This document shows positions 42,946 to 50,776 of a DNA stretch of 64,000 nt, in pieces. This DNA is from Dehalogenimonas sp. 4OHTPN (lineage in GTDB: Bacteria; Chloroflexota; Dehalococcoidia; Dehalococcoidales; Dehalococcoidaceae). The notes under the pieces were generated by a model. It saw nothing but the letters and a program-made list of their open reading frames with translations. It had not been told where the DNA came from and ran no database searches. Location of the stretch: NCBI RefSeq assembly GCF_040448695.1, contig NZ_CP159307.1, forward strand, positions 1,426,001 through 1,490,000, written 5' to 3'. Position 1 is the stretch's first letter, and each line of letters begins with the position of its first letter. The translations under genes were made by a program, and so were the position numbers.

Positions 42946-43756
42946 AAGGTTTTCTTCTTGAGTACTTTATGAAATCAGGTAATGCCATTAAAGCTCGAAA
43001 AAAGCGCTCAGGTCGCTCGGCTGAATAACATTTCCCCGTAATCCTACCCGGCTTCACGCTACACATTTCTAATGCCACTTTTTGTACCCGTTCTATAGGG
43101 GTAGCAAAAGCTTTCAACAGCACCGACATTAGTCCCATTTTGGAATCAGTTTCGGGACAGGTCTTTACATCCTTGTAGATGTCCGTCTCAACCATGCCTG
43201 GAAATAGGCAGTTTATTGATATCGGCTTATCCTTGTTCTCAGCAGCCAGGCTCTTCGTAAGACTTGTAATCGCAGCTTTACTCGCACCGTATGGGGATTG
43301 GAAAGGACTGGGATTCCCACGTCCCCCACGCCCACCTATGTTAATGATCGTTCCTCCCCCACTTGATATGAAGTATGGGATTAATAGCCTGCAGGCATAG
43401 AAAGAACCCATCAAGTTGGTATCAATGACTTCTCTTATCTCGTCGGTGGTCATAGACTGAAGAGTTCGATAGCCGCCAGATATCCCTGCATTATTTATCC
43501 ACACGTCGATTTTCCCGAAGGCTAATTTGCTACTCTCGAACAGCCCTAAAATTTCAGCCTCGTTTGTGACATCTGCTTGGAAAGCCCGAACGGAAAAGCC
43601 GCTTTGGTATAGCTCTTCGACCGTCTTCGAAAGAAGGGTGAAATCTCTTGAACATAGAACTACGTTAGCTCCGGCAGCCGCACAAGCTTCCGCAATTGCA
43701 CGTCCAATACCCCGGCTGGATCCGGTGACGACTACTGTTTTGTCTTTGAGTGTCAT
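42944..43756 (-). CDS. Short-chain dehydrogenase/reductase
   Basis: 270 residues from MTLKDKTVVVTG. NAD(P)-binding TGSSRGIGRA and NNAG motifs and the catalytic YGASK are present. The start at 43756 has AGAGGA upstream; an ORF extension upstream has no such site. It is cargo between two tmRNA-tail-like elements. Substrate is unknown. Confidence 0.9.
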   Translation of the reverse strand: MTLKDKTVVVTGSSRGIGRAIAEACAAAGANVVLCSRDFTLLSKTVEELYQSGFSVRAFQADVTNEAEILGLFESSKLAFGKIDVWINNAGISGGYRTLQSMTTDEIREVIDTNLMGSFYACRLLIPYFISSGGGTIINIGGRGGRGNPSPFQSPYGASKAAITSLTKSLAAENKDKPISINCLFPGMVETDIYKDVKTCPETDSKMGLMSVLLKAFATPIERVQKVALEMCSVKPGRITGKCYSAERPERFFRALMALPDFIKYSRRKP

Positions 43757-43842
43757 TATGATTGAGTCCTCTAATCTAGTGATATTCGGAGTTAACTCTA
43801 TCACAAGCTCTGTTTTTGTATAAGATCCCATGTCAGACCGAA

Positions 43843-43995
43843 ATGAACGAGGGGCTTTTTCAGCCCCTCGTTCATTTCCCGAGAGATCCATTCCAAGATA
43901 TCCATTGTTTCAGAGAGAGACGGACTCTTTGAGGAGGACGAACTGAGATGGCTTAATAACACCCGAGGGACTTTGAATGTCCCTCGGGTGTTTTC
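43843..43995 (+). repeat. Hairpin, tmRNA-tail-like core, second hairpin (unit 7)
   Basis: GAACGAGGGGCTTTTTCAGC and complement form hairpin 1. The core is CATTGTTTCAGAGAGAGACG, GACTCTTTGAGGAGGACGAAC at 43903-43943. Hairpin 2 (CACCCGAGGGAC with GTCCCTCGGGTG, followed by TTTTC) spans 43959-43995. Hairpins 1 and 2 may also serve as terminators. Confidence 0.7.
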
Positions 43996-44017
43996 GCCGG
44001 CTGAGACCAGGTGATTG

Positions 44018-45613
44018 AAAAAAGAGGGACAGGAACAGTGGCTGAAATTGATTTCAACCACTGTTCCTTTTGCATATATCCTACCGATATGCCCCGTGGC
44101 GGGAAAGGACATTAGAGTCCTGTCCATAGAATGGCAACTCGAGATCCCACCATGACTCAGGATCTTTCTGTCCATACTCGAAAGTCTCAGCCATACTGAA
44201 TAGAAAACCGTTAAAAAGGGGAGTGGTAGCTATGGTACTTTTCACTACGTCGTGAATCATAGCGCCATGATTTACCGTAAAAGTGCATTCACCCCAGCAT
44301 ATGTTGCAACTGCTTCCACTTTCAGAAGCCCAGAGACTGCAACCAGGACCGTTCATGATAAAGGCCTTGGTCCCTTGCACGGTCCAAATCGCCGCTTTCC
44401 CATTAACAGTTGGACGTTCCCAAGAAGGCTCTTTTTCGAAAGATATCACTTCAGCAGGGCAGTTATTTGCACATTTCTGGCAGGTATGGCAGAAGCGGAA
44501 AATACCTGCGTCTATTGGTTTGTTTGGCGCCAGCGGCAGATCAGTTACAAAATCATATAAACGGCCAGGAGCACCATATTCAGGGGAAATTGTATAGAGT
44601 TGTTGGCGACTTGCCTCCCCAAGTCCGTTCAATATCGCACCAGCCCCACCAGCGAAGAAATGGGTCGCGTCTTGATTGGGTGTTGCGTTACCAACTACTC
44701 CGATCTTCTGATAGCCTATCATGCGCAGAAAGTTTTGAGTACAAGCGTTGATATTGCCGACATTCATAAAAGTATTGCGATTCGCAAAACCGCCCCAAGC
44801 CGGGGAGCGGCGGAATAATTCATTCGACCCTTGGGTCGAAACACTCACTTCCCACATTTCTTTATTGGGGATGACTAGCTTTGTAGAAGTCTCATAACCT
44901 GTGTCAACATTCTCGTACACGATTGGACGAGCAACACTTTCGGGAGGCGGCCATTTGTCAATGTAGCTGTTGCTGTTAGCTCCGCCTTTCTCGTAGGAAA
45001 ACACAGCCTTGTTTCTGATTTCGCTTGTGAACTCACCATATCCTACTAAAGAGGCGCCATACACCCTCATTGCAGCCCTGAGCATCTTTGAAGCTTCCTC
45101 CGGTGTTCCGGTCCATTTGGGGACACCAAGTTGTTCAGGGGTTTTCGTCGGAGCCAAATTGAATTCACCAGCCCAACCGAAATCACCAGGCTTCCGTTGG
45201 ATTGTATTCGTCGTCGTCGCGCCGGCGTACAATGCATCATCTCGCAAACGATAACCAGATTGGTTGGCATCTTGGCGAGCTTTTTGTAAGGGAGCTCCCA
45301 CCGCATTGGCATTAACCACTCGGTCTTTCCCATAGTATTGAGCCTTTGTGTAACCTGCTTGACCCTGAAGACGGCCGTCATGACGCTTCATCATGTCCCA
45401 GTCAATCTCGATCGTGGGATGATCAAACTCCCTCTCTTTGACATACCATGGCCGTTTCCAGCTTGCGTCAGAAGATCCAATTAACTCGTCCATATCATGG
45501 AATACTGGTGTAACCAAAGAAGCGCCACCGATGCCAGCACCTAAGAGCCCAATGGCTTTCATGAACTCTCTTCTACTTACAACGCTATGAAACCTGGACA
45601 TTGTCTATTCCTC
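44018..45613. repeat. 1.6 kb duplication, right copy
   Basis: Matches 1-1596 at a constant offset, with no difference seen by eye. This copy keeps the full rdhA ribosome site (AAGGAGGAATAGACA) and an upstream region, so it is probably the parent copy. Confidence 0.93.
44081..45601 (-). CDS. rdhA: Reductive dehalogenase catalytic subunit RdhA (right copy)
   Basis: The same 506-residue protein as at 64-1584: Tat signal (VSRREFMKAIGLLGAG) and cluster motifs FCHTCQKCANNCP and GSSCNICWGEC. Here the ribosome site AAGGAGG is intact and a 494 bp gap separates it from the divergent rdhA at 46096. No rdhB is adjacent. Confidence 0.97.
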   Translation of the reverse strand: MSRFHSVVSRREFMKAIGLLGAGIGGASLVTPVFHDMDELIGSSDASWKRPWYVKEREFDHPTIEIDWDMMKRHDGRLQGQAGYTKAQYYGKDRVVNANAVGAPLQKARQDANQSGYRLRDDALYAGATTTNTIQRKPGDFGWAGEFNLAPTKTPEQLGVPKWTGTPEEASKMLRAAMRVYGASLVGYGEFTSEIRNKAVFSYEKGGANSNSYIDKWPPPESVARPIVYENVDTGYETSTKLVIPNKEMWEVSVSTQGSNELFRRSPAWGGFANRNTFMNVGNINACTQNFLRMIGYQKIGVVGNATPNQDATHFFAGGAGAILNGLGEASRQQLYTISPEYGAPGRLYDFVTDLPLAPNKPIDAGIFRFCHTCQKCANNCPAEVISFEKEPSWERPTVNGKAAIWTVQGTKAFIMNGPGCSLWASESGSSCNICWGECTFTVNHGAMIHDVVKSTIATTPLFNGFLFSMAETFEYGQKDPESWWDLELPFYGQDSNVLSRHGAYR

Positions 45614-45895
45614 CTTCTCGTTAGCTTTAGCTCGTGTTTCAATTTTCAGGAGAGTCTCGAATACGCATCCCTATTCCATCATCCTTTATCCGTTCGTTAG
45701 ATATTACTCCCAATACCTCAAAAATCAATGTACTTTAGTATTAGTCTCCATCGTCCTTTATACGGATTAATTTCTATTAATGTCTATTTAGCCTCAGCAA
45801 TTAATGATCCTTAAGCACAAGTAAGGGGACTATATACACATGCTAGAACGATTTTCCTCGCTTCAATCACCTAAAACAGCCGGTTTTAACCAGAA
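45614..45895. other. Gap between divergent rdhA genes
   Basis: An AT-rich region without coding sequence. It should hold the leftward rdhA promoter, but no boxes stand out. Confidence 0.4.
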
Positions 45896-45942
45896 AAATA
45901 CGTAAAAGGTCCAATGGTGACTAATCCTTTAGTCCGATGTAA
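45896..45942 (+). promoter_or_regulatory. Conserved ~45 bp rdh upstream element (copy 2)
   Basis: AAATACGTAAAAGGTCCAAT, then GGTGACTAATCCTTTAGTCCGATG. A -10-like GTATAA (about 45959) follows 16-17 bp after the position of the -35. It lies 90 bp before the leader ORF at 46032. Confidence 0.65.
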
Positions 45943-46031
45943 TGTATTTCTTTTCGTTGTATAAGTGTTGTGTTAATAAAGTTTTGCGTTAAATGTGGTT
46001 AACTCGTAATTCCAAGACCGGAGGAATTCAA

Positions 46032-46103
46032 ATGTTACTGGCATCCGGGAGAGACCGGAGAGCCGCGCGGATTTCTTGGGAAAAGGAGGATTTATATGTC
46101 TAA
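46032..46103 (+). CDS. Leader ORF MLLASGRDR..., overlapping rdhA
   Basis: A 23-codon ORF with ribosome site GGAGG. It reads MLLASGRDRRAAR and ends at TAA inside the rdhA start (8 bp overlap). Ribosomes translating it would cover the rdhA ribosome site (AAAGGAGG), so coupling or interference is likely. Confidence 0.6.
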   Translation: MLLASGRDRRAARISWEKEDLYV

Positions 46104-47601
46104 GTTCCACAGTGTAGTAAGTCGTAGGGATTTCATGAAGGGTCTAGGCATTACAAGCGCGGGCGTTGGTGGTGCGGCTTTAATGCCACCCACATTCAAT
46201 GATCTGGATGATATGGCATCGTCTAATGAGTCGGTTTCTGCGAAACGTGCATGGTGGGTGAAGCAAGTCGATGAGCCTACTGCAGAAATCGACTGGGATA
46301 TCATGAAAAGATATGATGCTCGCTTCACTACCCATTCTGATGCAGTATTAGCAAGGTATGTAGGTGCTGAGAAACTAGCAAGCATTGTCGCAGAAGGTGC
46401 TCAAGGACGACAGGAAGCAATTCTTGCAAATGATCCGGGTTATCAACTGCGTGATTGGGCTCTGTATGAATCAGCCGCAAGCGCCTATGCCACAATGAGT
46501 TGGGATGGAATAAAGAAAGTCAAAACACCAGAGCAACGCGGAGTGCCAAAGTGGACTGGAACTCCAGAAGAAAATACCAGAATCTTTCGTGCCGCCTTAG
46601 TTTTCCTTGGCGCAACTGATGTCGGTATTAATGAGTTGGATGAACATCATAAGAAATTGGTCTGTACTCACCCGCAGAGCGTCAGTGCTAGCTATCTTAC
46701 GAAGTGGCCCCCACCTGATACAGTCAATAAAAGAATAGTCTTCGAGGATATTCAAGAGGGCTACAAAACTGATGAAAAGTATGTGATACCTAGCAAACCG
46801 CTCTGGGCAGTTACTTTCACAATACCGATGTCCAAAGATGCGTGGCGCACCGCGCCGGGCCTAGTATCAGCGGCGGGTAATCAAAGCCGCTATCGCCTAC
46901 GCTCTCAGACCATTACCTGTATTCAAGAGTTCCTTCGAGCGATAGGCTACCAAGCCCTTGATGAAGCTTATCCAACTATTCCAGCCGGTGCTGGGGCGGT
47001 ATTAACTGGTCTTGCGGAATGTAGTCGAAATAGCGAGGTCCATATCAGCCCGGAGTACGGAAGCTGTCACGGGTATTTCGACTTGATAACCGACTTACCC
47101 TTGGTTCCTACTAAACCAGTCGATGCCGGAATATTCCGCTTCTGCCATGATTGTCAAAAATGTGTTCAAATCTGCCCAGCTGATTCACTTCCCTCCGAAA
47201 AAGAGCCATCCTGGCAACCTACCAAGTCCAGCATTAGTCCGGTTCACCCCCCGCTGGATCCGAACATGCCGGATCCGGAATTCCATAATCCCGGCAAAAA
47301 GATCTTCTGGAAGGACAACGTGACATGCAACCTTTTTGGTAAAGGCCAAATCGGTACTGGTTCTGGTTGCAAGATGTGCCAGGCTCATTGCACATTTAAT
47401 GTAAATGCAGGAGCAATAGTCCATCAGTTCGTCAAAGCAACTTTATCGACCACTTCAGTTTTCAACGGTCTATTTTGGCGGGCTGATAACACTTTTGGAT
47501 ACGGCCTCAAGCCTGAAGAAGACCGGGAAGATTGGTGGAACCAATCATTGCCAGCTTACGGGTTCAGCACTACGGTTGCTGCAAGAGATGGAGGCCACTA
47601 A
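46096..47601 (+). CDS. rdhA: Reductive dehalogenase catalytic subunit RdhA
   Basis: A 501-residue RdhA with Tat signal (VSRRDFMKGLGITSAG) and cluster motifs FCHDCQKCVQICP and GCKMCQAHC. A conserved upstream element and a leader ORF precede it; a hairpin and tmRNA-tail-like core follow. No rdhB. It is fairly close to the duplicated rdhA at 44081 (shared TKWPPPDTV/DKWPPPESV and TDLPLxPTKPxDAGIFRFCH). Confidence 0.96.
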   Translation: MSKFHSVVSRRDFMKGLGITSAGVGGAALMPPTFNDLDDMASSNESVSAKRAWWVKQVDEPTAEIDWDIMKRYDARFTTHSDAVLARYVGAEKLASIVAEGAQGRQEAILANDPGYQLRDWALYESAASAYATMSWDGIKKVKTPEQRGVPKWTGTPEENTRIFRAALVFLGATDVGINELDEHHKKLVCTHPQSVSASYLTKWPPPDTVNKRIVFEDIQEGYKTDEKYVIPSKPLWAVTFTIPMSKDAWRTAPGLVSAAGNQSRYRLRSQTITCIQEFLRAIGYQALDEAYPTIPAGAGAVLTGLAECSRNSEVHISPEYGSCHGYFDLITDLPLVPTKPVDAGIFRFCHDCQKCVQICPADSLPSEKEPSWQPTKSSISPVHPPLDPNMPDPEFHNPGKKIFWKDNVTCNLFGKGQIGTGSGCKMCQAHCTFNVNAGAIVHQFVKATLSTTSVFNGLFWRADNTFGYGLKPEEDREDWWNQSLPAYGFSTTVAARDGGH

Positions 47602-47640
47602 GATAAAACCATTCAACTAGGCTACTCATCAACCTAACAA

Positions 47641-47787
47641 CACCCGAGGGGCTTCATCAGCCCCTTGGGTGTCTTAAAGAGCCAATCACGTATGTCCACC
47701 ATTGTTTCAGAGAGAGTCCGACTCTCCGATGAGGACGAACCTGAAACGACTCTCTAGTACCTGAGGGGCTTCACCAGCCCCACAGGT
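47641..47787 (+). repeat. Hairpin, tmRNA-tail-like core, second hairpin (unit 8)
   Basis: CACCCGAGGGGCTTCATCAG and complement form hairpin 1. The core is ATTGTTTCAGAGAGAGTCCG, ACTCTCCGATGAGGACGAACC at 47701-47741. Hairpin 2 is ACCTGAGGGGCTTCACCAGC with its complement (47758-47787), followed by TTTTTC. Confidence 0.72.
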
Positions 47788-47814
47788 ACTTTTTCAATGG
47801 GCTGTTCTTTGGCA

Positions 47815-47862
47815 AAAATACGCATAAAGTCCAATGGTGACTAATCCTTTGGTACGATGACA
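47815..47862 (+). promoter_or_regulatory. Conserved ~45 bp rdh upstream element (copy 3)
   Basis: AAAATACGCATAAAGTCCAA, then TGGTGACTAATCCTTTGGTACG. ATGACA at its right edge and TATCAT 16 bp further on form a plausible promoter, so the element abuts and overlaps the -35 region. Confidence 0.7.
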
Positions 47863-47924
47863 AGGCTTAATTAAGGAGTATCATTTCCTCAAGAAAAGCA
47901 TTAATACGTTGAAGGCCTGAACAG

Positions 47925-48005
47925 CTCCTCCTTTGACGAAAGGAGCCGCATGGAAGAAGTGTGTAGGGCAGCGAGCCCAAGTTAAGGCTCGCTGCCCTTC
48001 GTGTT
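47925..48005 (+). terminator. Two leader hairpins before rdhA (possible attenuator)
   Basis: GCTCCT...AGGAGC forms a small hairpin near 47931-47946. A strong stem, AGGGCAGCGAGCC with GGCTCGCTGCCCT (47965-47998), follows and is succeeded by TCGTGTTTTC. Both lie between the promoter element and the rdhA start, where a terminator would limit rdhA expression. Confidence 0.6.
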
Positions 48006-48042
48006 TTCAGGGTCAAAAAATTTGAGGTATAGGAGGAATTAG

Positions 48043-49599
48043 ATGAAGGGATTCCACTCGACAGTATCTCGAAGAGATTTCATGAAGAGTCTCAGCTTAA
48101 TCGGGGCAGGCTTGGGAGCCGCTGCGGCAGTGTCCCCTGCTTTCCATGATCTTGATGAGGCCACTTCAAGCATTCCTGCGGTTCACCCTTGGCCTTGGTG
48201 GGTAAAAGAAACGGATTATGACGTCACTTCAGTTGAAATTGACTGGAGTAAGATTACTCGTTGGGACTCGCGTCACATACTCCAGTGCTCCTGGCAGGGA
48301 TCGAAGGAACTTGATGCCTGGGTGGATTTGCGGGATGGTGCAGGCACCGCGGCAAGACTCATTAAAGAACGGGATGATCGCAAACTTACAGGTCTCAAAT
48401 CAGGTGATCCGTGGTATGACATCCGAAATTACGCACTATCTGCCGGCCGGTGGAAGGCAACAGTCAGTAATGCGGACTATTTTCTTGGCACAAAAGTAAC
48501 CACTCCTGCAGAACGCGGCGTTCCAAATTGGACCGGTACACCTGAAGAAGCTTCGATGATGCTCAAGGTCGCGGCAACAATGTATGGCGCTTCCGACGTC
48601 GCAATAATCGAATTGGACTCCAATACAAGCAAAAACATGATCTTCAGCTACGAATTCCGCGATGGAAAGCCTTACGTTTTCGAAGATGTCGATCTAGCTT
48701 ATGAAACCGGCGAAGCCGATGTTAATGGTCGGCCAGCCAAAGACGGTAAGAGGGTTATCCCGAATAAAGCAAAATGGGTAATTCAGTATTCTTTCGATGA
48801 AAGTGAGGAGTGGTTAGGCAGGTTTGGGGAAGAAGGCGGGATGAGATACCAAACAGGTCAACATGCCCAACCTTGCATCCAACGATTCATCAAATCCCTA
48901 GGCTACCAGGCTATTGGTCCGATGAACTATACAAATAACATGTCCGAAAACATCGGCATGGCTATTTTGGGTGGATCCTCTGAGCTAGGGCGCAATAACC
49001 TTGCAATCTCCCCAAGGTTTGGAGCAGTTCAAGGACAATGCTCAAGTATTATCACTGACTTGCCCCTTGCACCAACTAAACCAATTGATGCTGGAATCCA
49101 TCGGTTCTGCTACACGTGCCTAAAATGTGCCGAAAATTGTCCTGGTGGCGCTTTAAGTCGAAATGGCGAAGGCCCTTCCGGAGCCCTAATTAAAGAACCA
49201 ACTTGGGAAGGTGTAGCACCATCTCATCGGTGGACAGGCAGAACAGCGTTTGAAGCAAAAACACCGAACGTCTTCCGACAACAGGCTGGCATCAACGAAA
49301 CAGCCTTTTACAAGCACTGGTGGTATTCGGTACCTGATTGCTACCCTGGAATCTATGATCAATGTGGCAGCTTTGGCTGCTGTGTCTCGTGTCCATTCTC
49401 CGGTGGTTCCAAGTCCGGTGTTCATATGCTGGTTAAAGCTGCTGCAAGCACAACCAGCCTACTTAATCCGTTGTTCAGGAGCCTTGACGATACATTCTAT
49501 GGAAAAGAGGGAAGGATTAGACGGACTCCGGAGCAACTAAACGCCTTCTGGGAAGGTAAAGTACCGCTGTATAGGTTTGGAACCGATTCTACTTTATAG
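48043..49599 (+). CDS. rdhA: Reductive dehalogenase catalytic subunit RdhA with irregular second Fe-S motif
   Basis: A 518-residue RdhA with Tat signal (VSRRDFMKSLSLIGAG) and a normal first cluster motif (FCYTCLKCAENCP). The second motif is CGSFGCCVSCP, instead of the usual CxxCxxxCP: the spacing is Cx4CCx2CP, so ligand geometry must differ or another cysteine substitutes. A strong ribosome site (AGGAGG) precedes the ATG. A possible attenuator lies in its leader. It is the last rdhA before the tmRNA tail at 49619. Confidence 0.94.
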   Translation: MKGFHSTVSRRDFMKSLSLIGAGLGAAAAVSPAFHDLDEATSSIPAVHPWPWWVKETDYDVTSVEIDWSKITRWDSRHILQCSWQGSKELDAWVDLRDGAGTAARLIKERDDRKLTGLKSGDPWYDIRNYALSAGRWKATVSNADYFLGTKVTTPAERGVPNWTGTPEEASMMLKVAATMYGASDVAIIELDSNTSKNMIFSYEFRDGKPYVFEDVDLAYETGEADVNGRPAKDGKRVIPNKAKWVIQYSFDESEEWLGRFGEEGGMRYQTGQHAQPCIQRFIKSLGYQAIGPMNYTNNMSENIGMAILGGSSELGRNNLAISPRFGAVQGQCSSIITDLPLAPTKPIDAGIHRFCYTCLKCAENCPGGALSRNGEGPSGALIKEPTWEGVAPSHRWTGRTAFEAKTPNVFRQQAGINETAFYKHWWYSVPDCYPGIYDQCGSFGCCVSCPFSGGSKSGVHMLVKAAASTTSLLNPLFRSLDDTFYGKEGRIRRTPEQLNAFWEGKVPLYRFGTDSTL

Positions 49600-49618
49600 C
49601 GCGAATTCGCTGTTCAAT

Positions 49619-49717
49619 GACCGAGGGGCTTCATCAGCCCCTCGGTCATTTCCCTAGTGACCCACTCCAGGACATCCATTGTTTCAGAGAGAGTTCGACT
49701 CTCCCCCGTCTCCACCA
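49619..49717 (+). repeat. tmRNA 3' tail-like sequence with CTCCACCA (unit 9)
   Basis: After a terminator-like hairpin (GACCGAGGGGCTTCATCAGC and complement, 49619-49647), the core reads GTTTCAGAGAGAGTTCGACT, CTCCCCCGTCTCCACCA and ends at 49717. A 4-5 bp T-stem with TTCGA loop and a CTCCACCA end match the usual tmRNA terminus. It is the best-preserved copy in the window. The 5' part of a tmRNA is not present here, so it is a tail fragment at an integration boundary. Confidence 0.7.
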
Positions 49718-49727
49718 GAAACACAGC

Positions 49728-49762
49728 CGAGCCCTTGGGGGATCCCAGGGGCTCGCTTTTTG
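49728..49762 (+). terminator. Intrinsic terminator after the tmRNA-like tail
   Basis: CGAGCCC pairs with GGGCTCG through a GC-rich stem, followed by CTTTTTG. It lies 11 bp after CCA, the place expected for the native ssrA terminator. Confidence 0.85.
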
Positions 49763-49832
49763 ATCACATGGATCTTATATTCCTCTTGACGCTGGACCGC
49801 ATAGAAGACGGGGTCCGAGCCAGCAAGGAATG

Positions 49833-50024
49833 CTATTTTAACTTCTTAACCGTCTTTTTTACCGTGCCCTGGACTTTGCCAGCGGTTTCTTGAACTTTCC
49901 CGACAACCTGATCAGCTTTTCCTTTGACTTCGAGAGATTTTTTACCGGTTACTTTGCCCGCAGTCTCCTCTACCTTCCCCTTCACCTGCTTGGCCTTTCC
50001 CTTAATTTCATTCTTTTCCATCAT
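49833..50024 (-). CDS. CsbD-family stress protein
   Basis: 63 residues, very Lys-rich, with repeats of the CsbD type (KGKAKQVKGKVEETAGKVTG, KGKADQVVGKVQETAGKVQG). Such proteins are small, stress-induced and of unknown mechanism. AGGAGG lies before the start. It is the first core-like gene right of the island. Confidence 0.93.
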   Translation of the reverse strand: MMEKNEIKGKAKQVKGKVEETAGKVTGKKSLEVKGKADQVVGKVQETAGKVQGTVKKTVKKLK

Positions 50025-50467
50025 TTTCCTCCTTACCCGTATACGTTCTTTATACTGCGGAATTAGACTTAAGGCAAGTGGATATTACCCGGACTCTAAT
50101 GCCGCAAACACCTTTCCTGACCTCCCAGGCTACTATTTCAAGTCAAAACCAGTGTGGTAATTTCTTAAAGGTTGCCTATCCTTAACGGTAATTACCGTTT
50201 CGACTATAAGTCTCATTATTTGTAATCGTGCTTTTCAAAGCTTACGATCATCCGGGTTTCGATACAAAGAAGACTGATACCATGCCTGCCGGCCTCAGCC
50301 AATTTGGAACTTACTATTTTCCATCGCGTCCATTTGCTATTCAATCCCATTGGGTGTATAGTGAAAATGGTTAAAGCCGCGGTTATTTCACTGATCTGAA
50401 TCGCTCTCCGATTCTCAACATTTGGGTGACCAGCTCTAACAAATAACGAAGAGAGGAGGTCATCCAA
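50025..50467. promoter_or_regulatory. Gap with 16 bp perfect palindrome
   Basis: No gene is visible. AACGGTAATTACCGTT at 50184-50199 is a perfect palindrome of the type bound by dimeric regulators. It could serve the zinc-ribbon gene or csbD. Confidence 0.45.
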
Positions 50468-50776
50468 ATGGCTTTTGAAGCAAAAACAATCTCTTGCTGC
50501 GATTGTGGTTCTAGTTTTATCTTTACCATTGAAGATCAGGAGTTCTTCCAGACTAAGGGTTTTTCCAACGTTCCCAAGCGTTGCCCTGCCTGTCGGTCAG
50601 CCCGTAAGACTGAACGCACCGGGGTTTCGAACTACACCAGCAGCTACAACACCCGCCAGATGTTTCCGGCGACGTGTTCCGATTGCGGCAAAGCTACACA
50701 GGTTCCTTTTGAACCCCGTAACGGTAAACCCGTTTATTGTAGCGACTGCTATCGAAAAGTAAGCGCGAACCGGTAA
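50468..50776 (+). CDS. Small zinc-ribbon protein
   Basis: 102 residues with three CxxC-type pairs: CCDCGSSFIF, CPACR and CSDCGK/CSDCY. The EDQEFF(x)TKGFSNVPKRCPAC pattern is that of a widespread family of uncharacterised zinc-ribbon proteins. AGGAGG precedes the start. Confidence 0.85.
   Translation: MAFEAKTISCCDCGSSFIFTIEDQEFFQTKGFSNVPKRCPACRSARKTERTGVSNYTSSYNTRQMFPATCSDCGKATQVPFEPRNGKPVYCSDCYRKVSANR

Noticed and set aside
47701-47741. Hammerhead ribozyme in the repeat core (GTCC...GGACGAA)
   Set aside because: A GTCC/GGAC stem followed by GAA looks suggestive, but the CUGANGA box before stem II is absent (CAGAGAGA instead), and the sequence is better explained by the tmRNA T-arm.
49681-49717. 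Complete tRNA or tmRNA gene
   Set aside because: Only the T-arm and CCA end can be found. No 5' acceptor strand, D-arm or tag-encoding region precedes it.
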